64,000 nucleotides of DNA, from contig CM020619.1 in assembly GCA_009829735.1 (NCBI GenBank), positions 15,257,816 through 15,321,815 on the forward strand. Reading direction: 5' to 3'. The notes beneath the pieces were generated by a model. It worked only from the letters and a program-made list of their open reading frames with translations, was not told the DNA's origin and searched no databases. Made by a program: the position numbers and the translations under genes. This stretch comes from Pyropia yezoensis (lineage: Eukaryota > Rhodophyta > Bangiophyceae > Bangiales > Bangiaceae). Below are positions 52,992-63,859 of this stretch, one piece after another; position 1 is the stretch's first letter; each line of letters starts with the position of its first letter.

Positions 52992-54678
52992 CGGGCGCAA
53001 GTTATGTAAACGCCTCCATGGCTCGTCTGGCCTTCTTTCTGCAATAGGCTGTACCTCTTGAGAAACAGACAGCCTTCCAGCGGCCGTCCTTTCACCATCG
53101 TTTTTTAGACCACGGCGCCACGCGTCGGCGCTCAGGCAGACCTCAGTGTGAGCGGTGTTGGTGTATACTGCAGTGTCGGCTGTGTTGGGGGCGGCCGCGC
53201 TACCAAAAGGGGGCGCCTCATGGTTCACCTCGGGTGGGTCGAAGACGGGTCGAAGGAATGCGCCTCTCCACTCCCATGGGCCTCTGCCCGGAGGGGAACG
53301 ACGGCAAATTGCATCCCGAGGCGTTGGTGAAGACATTGGTGATGGTTGTGAGGGTGCCGACGTCGGAATGGGCGGCGGGAGCCCACAGTGGGGGCCGGCC
53401 GGCGTGACGGGGGCGTTGGTTCTGGTCGCCGTTCTGCGTCCCTCGTGCAAGAGAGGTCGGTGGCCGAGGCGTAAATATGTCTGGCAACGCACCGTAAGAT
53501 CCCGAGATCGAACATGCTATAATCAGGGGCTGGATCTTCCCCGTCGACTTCTCAAAGGCTTTTGTTCACTCGGGCACATCATTTGGATGGAGATGAATGG
53601 CTTTTGTGCTATGCAACGTACCCGTGGAGGAGGGGGTGCAGGTGTACTTTACCAGGGATTACACATGGGTAGTAGGGCATCTGCCCGTGTACACACCAGG
53701 TTCCATCCAGTCACAACCCGTTTCGTCAAATCCGTATACTTAAGCTCCTTAAGTTGGAAAGCTTCCGCATCTAATCGAGGCAAAGACGTCTCGAGTTCAT
53801 GTGTTACTGTTTTAGTCGCCTCAGCGCGCGCGCACACCCGCGGCCCGCCCCCTTACTTCTTCACACCATCCCTGTCGAGGCCCACCGCGTCGGCGCGTGG
53901 CTGGATGCCCCCACAGCCGGCCGCGGCGCAGCCTTGGCGGCCGACGTCGCACAGGACGACGCGGACGAGAGGACTGCCGCGCGCGGGGCTCTCCTCGGCG
54001 GTCGCCGTCGCGGCGGGGAGCTGCCATCCCGTCCCATAGGCCCCATGGACAGCTCGACGTAGGCCACGACCACCACTCTCGCCGATGCCGGGCCAGCTCT
54101 CGCCTCTCGCTGGAGAGCGGCGCTGGCAACGGTAGACATCGGCGCCGTGGCGTCGGCAGCCAAAGTCAAACGATAGATGCCGTCTGACCACCGTTATCGA
54201 CAAACCAGTCGCTCTTGGCGTCGGGATGGCATCGGGGTGTTGTCACAGCGTGGATTTGCGCGGGAGCTGGCACCGGCGGCCAGCGGTGGGGCCGCGGCAG
54301 TGCCCGGTGTCTATGAGCCCCCGGCGGGGGGCAAATCGGCACAGGCAGACCATGAACAGTGAAAGGGGAGAATGGGCATGTGGTGGAGGGCGCTGCGTGG
54401 CGGCAGGGAGGGTACCGTATATGCTTGCCCGCTCGCCATCTGCTGGTCCGCCGCTGCGCCCCGCCGCATAAATACTGCGCTGCTTTCCGCCAACGGGGCT
54501 CGGCCTGTGCGCGTCTGTGCCGCGGCAAGGACTGCCGACAGGCGCAAGATGGCTTCCAGCCTGGTGGCGCTGGCTGGTCGGCGGGACGACTGTTTTGGCG
54601 CGGTGCTTTTGGTATGCTCGGTGTCGTGAGGCAGACTCGCCCCGGAGGAGTGGTGCAGTAATGAAGAAGTGGCCGGCT
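52992..54678. other. Interior of transposon C without recognised genes
   Basis: Mixed DNA. 53,850-54,170 is more GC-rich, host-like, and on the minus strand reads RVVVVAYVELSMGPMGR in an otherwise alanine-rich frame, which may be a captured host fragment (weak). Nothing else recognised. Confidence 0.4.
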
Positions 54679-55690
54679 TTATTCCCCAGGCACGTACAAC
54701 AAGTAGCGGCGCACAGCCGCGCGCACAAACCCAGAGCACATAGCCCCGCTGATAGACCCGAGCATAGTGTCGATGCTTGACATAGGCCAGTCGTTAAACT
54801 GCGCCGGCGACGAGTGCCGACGCAACCAACTGCTGCCCACGGAGAAGACATCCTCGATTGGGTTGAAGTCTGGGGAATAAGGGGGAAGCATCAAGACAAA
54901 CACTCCAGCGTCACGCAGAGCAGTCAACGCAACATCATCATGGACACGCGAGTTATCCAAAATCAAAATGCACCGGTCCCTCTGGTCTGCCCACGTCCGA
55001 GCTGGGTCATACGCCGACATGTGGCGGAGGAGGTGGTTCAGCAAAAACACCCAAAAGTCCACCGAGGTTGGGGCAGGCCGTAGACGAGTGACCATCCAAT
55101 CGAGGAGCTCATCGTGTGCCATGGCGACGAAGAAGCTCGTACGCGCACCGTCCTAAGATGCCACGTAGCATTCAGCCCGCTCGCCCCGCACCGCCCAAGC
55201 CCAACGCCGCTGTGCAGACCGTCCCACGCGATGGGCCTCGTCCAGGTACACACGACAACGCAGGGGAATGCGCCACTGTGCCTCTACCCAGGCCGCACGC
55301 CGCTCCTCGTTGCGCGAGAGGAACGCCTTTTCGATAACCTTCCTTGTGTAGCCGTTGCAGGCACAACAGTTGACGCCGACACCCCCACGCCGCCGTCCAC
55401 GTGGGCCGCCATGTGGGCAACAGCCAACTCAATCTCGTCCAAAAAAACCTCTGGCTCCGCAGCGACGACCGCAAGGACGACGTCTCGTAGGTCGTCGTCG
55501 TCCAGACAGTTGTCATGGTGACGGTTCCACCTGTCCGGGTCGTAGTGGAGGGAACCGCCAGTCTCCCTGTAGTAGGCAACAAAGCGCTCGACAGAACGAC
55601 AGGGCATGCGCAGGCTCCGACTGCAGCCACGGACATCCGGTCCACCATGACCATACGCACTGCGTGGCGCCTGTCGGCCTCGGACCACAT
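54679..55690 (-). pseudogene. IS630/Tc1-mariner-type DDE transposase of transposon C (decayed)
   Basis: Read from the ATG at 55690: an HTH region (MWSEADRRHAVRMVMVDRMS; SVERFVAYYRETGG), a linker (PEVFLDEIELAVAHMAAHVD), the first catalytic Asp in CRVYLDEAHRVGRSAQRRW, the second in CILILDNSRVHDDVALTALR, and the final Glu in LPPYSPDFNPIEDVFS, 33 residues between the last two. The coding sequence is broken: the frame shifts near 55610 and again near 55365, and an in-frame TAG lies at 55155-55153. It ends at 54679 with LLYVPGE. The element is therefore probably immobile on its own now. Confidence 0.85.
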
Positions 55691-56269
55691 TGCACAGCCA
55701 CCTGGGTGAAGTCCGGGCGAAGGAGAAAGATGACGGTGTGGGGGTGAGGGGGGAGGTCTCGCAAGAATGTGGGGGGAGGCCGGGCGATGTGGCACGAAAA
55801 GGTGAAGGACGGTTCTGCCCAGAGTGGATGCTTTCTTGCTCCACGCCACTTTGTCAACTGTGCCCGCGCCAGTGAGTCTGACCCGCCGCTTCCAGGCTGG
55901 AGACCTGGTTCTCAGGCAATTCTGCGGCAATCTCCGGAGAATCTCGGCTTTCGCAGCCATCCAGCGGCGGAAAGCTCCAAGTAGCTGGCGCTACGGGCGG
56001 AGAAGCCGTGACCCGGAGACAACAGTCTGCCCAAGATGCTGAGATCGTATCGCTTGTCCAGTAATTACGGAATGCGCCTGACGAGATCGTGAGAAAAGTA
56101 GACAGGTGTCGCGTCATGCGAAACAGACGGTCCGATATCGCATACAATTGGACTCTTTCACGCATAAAAAGGGCGAGACTCCGGCTCAAATGATGCTGTG
56201 GGCTCACATTTGTCACTCACTTTCGCCTTTTGGGGCCACTTTTGGGAATTGTAAATGTGCAAACGTACA

Positions 56270-56310
56270 GTTGTACACATGCACAACCGCCAAAATTGGG
56301 ACGACAGCGA
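56270..56310 (-). repeat. Right terminal inverted repeat of transposon C
   Basis: Reverse complement of 51365-51405 with two mismatches, followed by TA. Confidence 0.9.
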
Positions 56311-56487
56311 TATCAATGCCGACTTCCATTCACAAGAATGAATATATCCCTCAGGCAGATCTGCAGGTCACAAGTGCTGCGCCACAGCACGCCACTTCTT
56401 TGAGGGGACTGCGCAATTCTGGAACAGCGGTTACTTGTTGGCTGTTCCCCTCCAGGGGACACCAGCTGACGGTTGTGGACTCGCTTC

Positions 56488-56511
56488 TGTGGCAGTATTG
56501 ACCCCCAGGTA
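56488..56511 (+). repeat. First 24 bp of a chromovirus LTR, split by transposon B
   Basis: Starts TGTGGCAGTATTGACC like the other LTRs and stops at GGTA. The LTR resumes at 63860. Only an LTR start and its interior are in the window; the rest lies to the right. Confidence 0.9.
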
Positions 56512-56533
56512 TTGTGCATCCCCCAAAAAGTAG
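56512..56533 (+). repeat. Left terminal inverted repeat of transposon B
   Basis: 22 bp; also found as the outer end of copy A (44798-44819). Similarity between copies A and B continues directly inward. Confidence 0.9.
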
Positions 56534-57116
56534 CTTATGCATGTTGAGGTGCGCAACATGCATGGTAGCATGTTTCGCACACCATTACAGCACGATGCCA
56601 AATGTACAAGCTGTACTCGCATCAGGATTGTACAGATCTGGAACATGAAGAGGTACACTACGTACTAGAATCTACTTTAATACTATTGCATATCCAAGAA
56701 CCAACCAAACCAATGGCGGGAGATGTTTAGTTTCTTCGCTAATTGGTTGCCATTACAGCTGACGGCTGAACAGGGACGTCGGACGTCGGCCACCGTCGTC
56801 GACACCACCGTTGTCGTCACCGTCTTCTTCCCGCCGGGCGTCCCCATGACGAGGGCACCCCCACCAGCCGACCTCGGCGCATGCTCCCCCCTCCAGCCCC
56901 GATCAACTTCCCACCCACTCCCAACCCGATCGCCGACTGCGCTCCAGCCATAACAATGAGCCGTGAGAAAGGTGCGTCATGGTGGGAATCATTGGTGGGG
57001 GGCCATTAGATATGCGTGGAACGCTGGTGCCCTGCCGCACCGCATGATCTGCGCGTGATGCAATTAATTCTGACAATGCTCGAGTGATGCGGCATGCCAA
57101 TGTTTGTATTTTTATG

Positions 57117-58744
57117 ATGTCCTGGATCTGGTTGAACAATGCAGCAGATGGTGCTCCCACCTCTCCCTCTCCCGCCCAGGTGCCCAGTGTCGGCCATCCA
57201 GACGCAGCCGCCGGCGCTGGCGTGACAGGTCCGAAGACACCTGCGTGCGGGGCGTGCGGCCACCAGAAGATTGGTGCCTACGGGAAGGGGCACTATTTTG
57301 GTCAGTGCGCTCTGGTGGCGGGATACCTGCAGTGCGCGAGCACCTTGATTGCTGGCCACTTTTTTTACACCGGGGCGCATTGCCAAAACCAGCACTGCGT
57401 GTGCCGTATGATGTACGTTCATGTGTACATACTTTTTATTTGTGTGGCGGTTGGATGAGGGCGCATGGTGAGATATCGCTATAGCAGCTTGTTGACCAGT
57501 TCATTTTTCTACGCACTGGGTACGCTTCTCTGTGTTTTTTTTTTTTACTGTCATTTGTGTTTGTTCGTTGTGACGTTTTATTATTGTTGCCTGCTGTGCT
57601 TCTGCGTAGGTGTCCCAAGTGCCGCCGTCCGGGTCACACGCAGAAGACAATTGCGCTGGACCCCAGGCTTTTCAAGCGCGTCATAACAGAGAAAGGCGTC
57701 CCCTTCAACAAGAAGGGACACAAGCGCCTGGAATATTCCAACTATGTTTGCCAGGGCTCTACGCCGGCCTTCTTCCTCGCAGAAGTTCAGAGGGTTCGCG
57801 CGATGTACGCCGAAAAGGACGCGGCGCTGAATCAGACGGCCAGCGAACGGGCGGGGCTCGTGTCGAACACTGTTGGAGCGGTCGCCCCCGTCACCACGAC
57901 GGTGTCTACCCTACGTTCACTGGGGTCTTCGGCGTCCGGGTTGGCGACGCCCAATTTAGTGGCAACTGGCGAGCAGGCGCGTTTGGCCGACTCTGGGCTT
58001 TCCGCCTGTGCCTCTGCGCTGGGTGGAGCCATTTCGGCCGCTACCGGCCGCTCCAGTGGCATCATCGACGATCTTGCACCGGCAGCGGCCCTGGCAAATT
58101 TACACGGCGCCGAAGCCGCCGCCCAGCGGTTGGGAGCGAAGCGGCTCAGCCAGTCGGCGCTGTCTCTCTCAGCCCCCAGTGGTTCTCACCGCATGTATGT
58201 TGATTTATCTTTTCTTTTTTACTTCTGCTTGGCGGAGGAACGGGTCTGATGGAGGTGCTGTGCGGACAAGACACTGACTGTTGCGACCGGGCTGCTATCT
58301 ATTTTTCTCCGCTGACTTTGATTGTCTCCACAGTGGTTCTGTCGACTTGGTTTGTTCTGTTTGCCTGGCGATCGTCGTGACATCAGTGCGGAGCGACGGG
58401 CTAAGTACGACGCTGAGATCTTGAGAGCGGCGGCAGGGGCCGACGTTCCTCCCGTGGCGCCTCCCCCTGCTCGTCTGCGCCTGTCACCGGCAGAGTCCGC
58501 CATTGATCTGACTGAGTTTATTTTCGGTGATGAGCAGAGCGGGGAGCGAGTATCTAATTTGGCCGTGGTGACGACCGCCGCGACCAAGTTTGGTATCCGT
58601 GGGTCGACTTTGAGTGGGTCGAGTGACGTTGGTCTGTTGACAAGCCAGCTGCTCGATGGTGTGGACGAGAAGGCCGATGCTCGGTCCAGCTACGAAGCGA
58701 GCTGTCATGACTGGATCCGCGCACTGCGCGAGAAGAGCACGTGA
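57117..58744 (+). CDS. Zinc-knuckle accessory protein of transposon B (three exons, about 412 aa)
   Basis: Model: exons 57117-57412, 57610-58194 and 58387-58744; introns have GTACGT/GCGTAG and GTATGT/CATCAG borders, and phases agree. The start MSWIWLNN is shared with copy A. Cys/His-rich N-terminus: CGACGHQKIGAYGKGHYFGQ then C, a cluster (CQNQHCVCR) and CPKCRRPGHTQKT spanning the first splice. Then LDPRLFKRVITEKGVPFNKK and YVCQGSTPAFFLAEVQRVRA, a Ser/Ala/Thr-rich middle, and a C-terminal domain (DLTEFIFGDEQSGERVSNLA; SYEASCHDWIRALREKST). Predicted nucleic-acid binding. The splice model rests on agreement between copies A and B and on phase. A small frame upstream (56723-56953) is also conserved between A and B and may be a leader exon. 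The role in transposition is inferred only from constant linkage to the transposase. Confidence 0.75.
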
Positions 58745-58886
58745 GATCGGGTGCTCGTGGCTGTTTCTGCGTTTGCTACTTTTTTTTTATTGCTCCATCT
58801 TATCTCTTTCTGCTTGCTTTCGGTCGATACACTCTGTGTCCAATGACTTTTCTTTGCCTATAGTTGCACTTGAGGGCACATGGCTC

Positions 58887-61350
58887 AGTGTGTGGGGGAA
58901 ATGCCGGTGGCAATACCAGTGGTTCTTGTCATACGCGCAACGCCCATGCCGGGGGAGCTGGGAGTGCTCACAAAGGGGCTTGCGGGCGTGCGGGGGAAGC
59001 CGTGGGGGTGGCTGCCGCCGTGTCGGCAGCGTCGCCGCGGCCGCCATCGTCGGCCGCCGACGCCTCCGCCGCACCGCGGGGCGGCAGGTACTGCCGCACG
59101 GCCTTCCCCCAACGCACGGTCGCGCCGGGGGGGGCCTTACCGTCGGCCGCCGTGTCGAAGGCCGGCGGCGCGGCAAGTGGAGGCGGCGTGGTACCCCCGC
59201 GGGCGGGCGGGTGCCGGCCAGTGGTACTGGCGGGGCCCCGCGGAGGTGGGGACGCTGCCGGGGGGGGTGCGGCGGCAGCCGCCGCCGCACCCCCGCGACC
59301 CGGTATAAATGGAACCAGGGTGGGCTGGGGGGGGGCAGCGGTAAGCTCTTCCTCCTCCCCCCTCCGCGCGGCCCCCCCCCATACCCTGTGGCCCCTGGCG
59401 GAGGCGTGGGAGGGGGACACTGCCCCCGAGCCTCACCTCCGCCGCGTCACGTCGACGCCCCCCCCTCGCCCGCGCTTGGGTCCCGGGGGAGCTTTCCCGG
59501 CGTGGAGAGAGGGGGGGGCGCTTGCCCCCTTCCCCTGGCCCCCCCCGGCCCGCCGTGGGCACCGCCGCCTGCGCCCGCCATCTCGTCGCCCGCGGTCGCC
59601 GCCGCCGTGCGCTCCTTGGCGGCGAGCGGCCCGCTACCGTCGGCGCCCTCCTCGGTCAGCGCCGGGCCGCCGCCGCCGCCGTCGTCGCCGCTCTCACCGG
59701 CACCCTCGGCGCCGTCGCTGGGCGCCGGGCCGTCGGCGGGCGACAGCGGGGGCGGCGCCCAGGCGCCGCCGCCACCGCCGCCACCCCCGCCACCAGCGGC
59801 ACGGGGGGGCCACCGGCGCTGCCGCCACTGCTGCCGGCACCGCCTCCGGCCACCGCGCCGGAACGGCCACCAGCGGCGCCGCCGCCAGCGCCAGCGCCAC
59901 TGCCACCTGCAGGGCCGCCGCCACCACCAGCGTCCCCCCCAACCGCACCGCCCCCACCAGCCCCAGCAGCACTGCCCCCCCCACCAGCGGCACGTACACC
60001 TCGGCATGACCCACCAGCACACCCCCCACAAGGAGACGGTCCGCCCCCGGCAGCAGCCGGGCCGCCGTTACCGGTACCTCAAATACCAGGGACGGCCGAC
60101 GCCGCGACGCCCCCCCAGAAGCCATGCGGCGGCCCCCACCGCCCAGCTGCGACTATCCCCACCCGAGGGCCGCACAGAAGTACCCACGGCCGCCGCCGGG
60201 GCGTCAGCCGCCCAGGAAGCCGCCGCGGGAGCCCCATAAGCGAAAAGGAGGGCAGACGGGGGCCGCCCACCAGCGGCATCCGTCCCCCCACCGCCGCGCC
60301 CAACCAGTCCCACAGGCCCCGCCGCACACGAAAGGGTAGAGGGGGGCGGGGCCAAGCGAGCCCCGCAGCCCCCGGAGGATGAGCTCCTCTGGGGCGCCCC
60401 CGGGAGAGCGCCCAACACAGACGCTTCACGCCCCCCGGAAGCGTTCACCCCCGAAATCGGCGCAGAAGCGCGCGCCAGAACCGAAAGATGAGGTGGCGAC
60501 ACCTGGTTTTCACCATATGCCGCCACCTGATTGGCCCATAGTCGGGCGGTGGGAGGGGGGCTCGCGGGGGGGGGGGGGGTGTGTGTAGAATGGGGGGGGA
60601 GGCGGGAGGGGAGGGGTGGGGTGGGTGAGGTGGGATGAGGTGGTGGTGGTTTGGTGGACGATGGGGGGGGCGGGGAGTGGGGGGGGGAGGAAAGTCGGGG
60701 CGGGAAGGGAGGAAGGGGGGGGGGGGGTGGAGGGCGAGCAGGTGCCACGGGGGGGCTGCTCGCGGTGGGACGGTTGACGACAAGCGGGGGTGGCGGGAAG
60801 GGCGACGCTGCGACAGGGGGGCGCCCCTATAAGGGCGCCGCCGCCGCCGGCGTGCTGTGGCAGCGTGGGCGGCCCGGCCCGCGTGCACGGGGGGGGGGAA
60901 GGAGGGGCGGCAGGGTGCGGCGGGTGGCGCCAGCCTCCCCGTCGGCCCCGACCCCCCCCCCAACGACCCCCCCCCCCACCTCCCCCCCCCTCCTCTTCCA
61001 ACCCCCCCCAGCCACTCAACTCACTTCCTCGCCCCCCCCCCTCCCCCCCCCTCGCTGTCCACCGGGCGGCCACTCCACGCCCGACCGCCGCCACGGCCCC
61101 CGCCGCGCCGCCGGCGAGCCCGGCCGTCGCGACCGCCGCGCCGCCCTTGTCCGCCGTCGCCGGGAAGATGTCGAGCTCGGCGGCCGTCGCCGCCGCCGCG
61201 TCCGCCATCAGCTGCTTGTCGCCACCCACGTCCATGGCGACAACGGCCGGCCCGTTGCCGGCCCCGGCCGCCATCGCGGCCACGCCGCGGCCGTCCGACA
61301 GTTCGCCATTTGATGCCAAGAAACGTCGCCGGGCGAGCCAATGCCCTCAC
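58887..61350. other. Host-like, extremely GC-rich segment inside transposon B
   Basis: The similarity to copy A ends at about 58886 and GC jumps to host level or above, falling again after about 61350 where the transposase side begins. On the minus strand there are gene-like pieces: AGAGNGPAVVAMDVGGDKQL and MADAAAATAAELDIFPATAD (61320-61050, followed by GTGAGT), and a hydrophobic stretch VPLVGGAVLLGLVGAVRLGG with VVAAALQVAVALALAAAPLV (60125-59860) like membrane helices. I recognise no family. It could be captured host exons or host DNA separating two transposon pieces. Confidence 0.5.
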
Positions 61351-61469
61351 ATCGCCCAAAAAAGCAGGTTGAAGACAGAAAAACGATGCGATGTCTGTAC
61401 AGGAAAAAAATCCCAGCATCTTGCTGTTCCAGGGTGAAACAGAGAAAAGCAATCATAAGGAAGCAGATG

Positions 61470-62588
61470 TCAAGGCGGCGCCAGCTGACCGGGAAGGGCC
61501 GGAAACACGCCCTCCAATGGCATCCCCTCCCCAGTCATCTCGGGGGGGTTGCGCAGGACCTGCCGTCGCGCCTCGCGATAATGGCCTTGTATCGATGACA
61601 AAGACATAGATGAAAATGCGCGAACATGAGCAATACGATCCGGCAACAGCGGATGCCAATACACCAAGCTGCGCACTCCATGCTTGTAGTCCTTAAAAAC
61701 AGGCTCAATGGCAGAGAAGTCGGGTGAGTAAGGGGAGAGACGGATACAAGCGACCCCATTCACCGCAAACATCTCATCCGCAAACGCAGTGTGAACAGAG
61801 GCGTTATCGTATACCACCACGCAGTCACTGGGCTGCTCTGACCAAGGCAGGCCAGGGTGATACGCATTCATTCTCCGCACGAGGCTGGTGCAAAACAAAA
61901 CAAAATCATCACCATTCAATGCAGGGGTTACCTCGTTAACAAAGAGCTCCAAAATACCACGAGTATACGATATGGCCACCGTGGAAGAGAAGCGCGCGCG
62001 GGCCCGAGGGTCCGGCGAGAGCGCTTCCAGTGGTCCACCAATGGGCGCCCAGCCGCGCCGGCACACCATGGCCTGACCAGCCACGTGCGTTTCGTCGAGG
62101 ACGACGATGCAGCGATCTGGGACTTGACGGTACAGCCGACAAAAAGCCACCCTGAACTCCTGCGACCTGTCCAGCGCCAGTCGCTCGACCTGCTTCACCG
62201 AAAATCCGATCTTGTTCAGCATTCGAGACAGAGTGCTTGTCGACACTGGCCAGCTCTGCTCCCAGCCAGGCAGGCCCGCGAGCTTCCCAAATATTGCCTC
62301 AATTTCCCGAAGAAACATTTCTGGGTGGGTGCGCACAAGGGTGTTGAGCGCCGCCAAAAACTCTGGATTGAAGACCGCGGCGTCCGCATGCGTGTTGTGG
62401 ATGACATCATCGTTCCACGGGGAGCCGTGGCGCTCGAAATTGGCCCACCACTGCTTCGCAGCTGCAAGACTGCACCCGACGTGCTCCAAAATGGACGCCC
62501 ATGATTTTCCTTGGCGCCGGTTCTCGATGACCTGCCATCGGATAGCAATAGGGTACATGGTTGTGTAGAGGAGGGAGGCTGAACGCAT
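61470..62588 (-). CDS. IS630/Tc1-mariner-type DDE transposase of transposon B (372 aa, intact)
   Basis: The ATG at 62588 (MRSASLLYTTMYPIAIRWQV) is preferred; another in-frame ATG is 30 bp further in. An HTH-like region spans residues about 16-60 (GKSWASILEHVGCSLAAAKQ), a linker helix holds FLREIEAIFGKL and the second HTH-like STSTLSRMLNKIGFSVKQVE. Catalytic triad: Asp165 (VVLDETHVAG), Asp261 (VVYDNASVHT) and Glu295 (SPYSPDFSAIEPVFKDYK), 33 residues between the last two, as in element C. The element C homologue has the standard NPIE where this has SAIE. No stop or frame change. The enzyme is expected to cut at the terminal repeats and insert at TA. Confidence 0.9.
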   Translation of the reverse strand: MRSASLLYTTMYPIAIRWQVIENRRQGKSWASILEHVGCSLAAAKQWWANFERHGSPWNDDVIHNTHADAAVFNPEFLAALNTLVRTHPEMFLREIEAIFGKLAGLPGWEQSWPVSTSTLSRMLNKIGFSVKQVERLALDRSQEFRVAFCRLYRQVPDRCIVVLDETHVAGQAMVCRRGWAPIGGPLEALSPDPRARARFSSTVAISYTRGILELFVNEVTPALNGDDFVLFCTSLVRRMNAYHPGLPWSEQPSDCVVVYDNASVHTAFADEMFAVNGVACIRLSPYSPDFSAIEPVFKDYKHGVRSLVYWHPLLPDRIAHVRAFSSMSLSSIQGHYREARRQVLRNPPEMTGEGMPLEGVFPALPGQLAPP

Positions 62589-62651
62589 CAGCGCCGACAC
62601 CCAATGTCCGAAAGTCGACTTGGTCTGGCGACTTGGCCTGGAACTGGCCAC

Positions 62652-63837
62652 GACCGCCGGCGACCGAACTGGACCTACTACAGATATTTTTCAAATTCCA
62701 TAATTGCGAAAATATATAGCGACAAAATGTTAATATCTTTAGATAACCGTCGCATAAAGGCGCGCTCGTCCCAGCGCGCGGTTCAGCAGAGGCTGTGCTG
62801 CATCTCACGGGATCCGACGTCCAACCAGCAGAAAGTCCTCTTCCTGGGTAATCACGAAGGGCTCCGTGGAAGGACGAACCGGCCACGCGATAGCCACGAA
62901 ATGAAGGCTCCTGCTCACAGACAGAGTGGAATCACGTCAGGCTAAGAAAGGCCCTTGCGGCCGTTCACTTCGCAGCCTGCCCCAGCGCGCCTAGAGACGC
63001 GGCAGAAGCGGGTCGCGCGAGCCCAGCGCCGTGGATTTTTGGATGCAAAAACGCATTTCGGGCCCAAGTAGCGAATTAGCACCGGGGAGACTGGTGCGAA
63101 GAGGAATGCTTTGCGTCTGGCTGCATTTTCTTCGCGCTTAGTTCGTTTCAAAAGCATGTACATGCGTACATTGGCCAGAAGAGATATATATAGTTTTTTA
63201 TTAGTACCAGTGAAGGACTGAGGAGTCACGCAAGGTCCACATCAGCACCTGCGTCCCAAGCACAATCCAGGCGGCCCTGGAGGGCCTGGTGTCGCAACAG
63301 CGGTGGACGGCGCGATCTCAGCCGAGGTTGATTTTCGGCCGGTCAGTCAGCACACATCTCTGCTCCGGCTGGCGTCACAGGCATCACTGAAGCCCGGCGG
63401 CCAGGTCTGCACCTGGTCCTTCTCGGGTGCACGACTGCGGCAGGAACAGGTGCATGATCGGCCTCCCTGCCAAGCAAGTTTCTGTCCGCTGGACCGGAGA
63501 ATGGCTCTGAGCCACACACAGCGAGCTGGGGTCGCGCCCGTCCTTGGTCTTCATGCTTTTTTCGTTCCGCGCCAGACACGAATAGAGCACCCCACTCCCT
63601 GGGTGGTGTGCTGCAGCCTGATTAGGTCCCCAGTCTTCCATATCTTTTGGCAATGTTCCGCTGCTTTTGCAGGGACACGGGGTTGGGACGTGAAGCCATC
63701 TCGCGGTCAATATTGTGCAGCGAATGAGAGGCACCCATTGTGCACGAGTGCTGACGAATTGCCTGGCAATTTACAGCTTCCACGCACGTGCCAGGCATGT
63801 GGTGCACACGAATTGCACGTTCACGACAGCGACACGT
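62652..63837. other. Right interior of transposon B, no gene recognised
   Basis: A lower-GC island (about 62690-62760 and 63130-63220) lies behind the transposase and may hold its promoter. A 181-codon frame at 63303-63848 runs into the terminal repeat and has scattered Cys/His but no family I recognise. Confidence 0.4.
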
Positions 63838-63859
63838 CTACTTTTTAGGGGATGCACAA
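63838..63859 (-). repeat. Right terminal inverted repeat of transposon B
   Basis: Reverse complement of 56512-56533 with one mismatch, followed by TA. Confidence 0.9.

Larger units (their letters stand above)
51365..56310. mobile_element. DNA transposon C, IS630/Tc1-mariner type, with accessory zinc-knuckle gene (4,946 bp)
   Basis: 41-bp terminal inverted repeats (51365-51405 and 56270-56310, two mismatches) begin TTGCTGTCGTCCCAATTTTG and are flanked by TA on both sides (51363-51364, 56311-56312), the target duplication of this superfamily. Inside are an accessory gene on the plus strand (51663-52991) and a decayed DDE transposase on the minus strand (54679-55690). It is more than twice the size of ordinary Tc1/mariner elements. 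Its GC is visibly lower than that of the flanking host genes. Confidence 0.85.
56512..63859. mobile_element. DNA transposon B, IS630/Tc1-mariner type, with accessory gene and host-like cargo (7,348 bp)
   Basis: Terminal inverted repeats of 22 bp (56512-56533 and 63838-63859, one mismatch) begin TTGTGCATCCCCCAAAAAGT and are flanked by TA (56510-56511, 63860-63861). The insertion point is TA in GGTACGGGGG of a chromovirus LTR; other LTRs here show the empty site. It contains an accessory zinc-knuckle gene (plus, 57117-58744), about 2.4 kb of very GC-rich DNA (58887-61350) and an intact DDE transposase (minus, 61470-62588). Because it sits inside an LTR, it moved after that LTR arrived. Confidence 0.88.

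Noticed and set aside
63303-63848. Plus-strand frame of 181 codons at the right end of transposon B
   Set aside because: It reads into the terminal repeat and shows no domain; probably chance.
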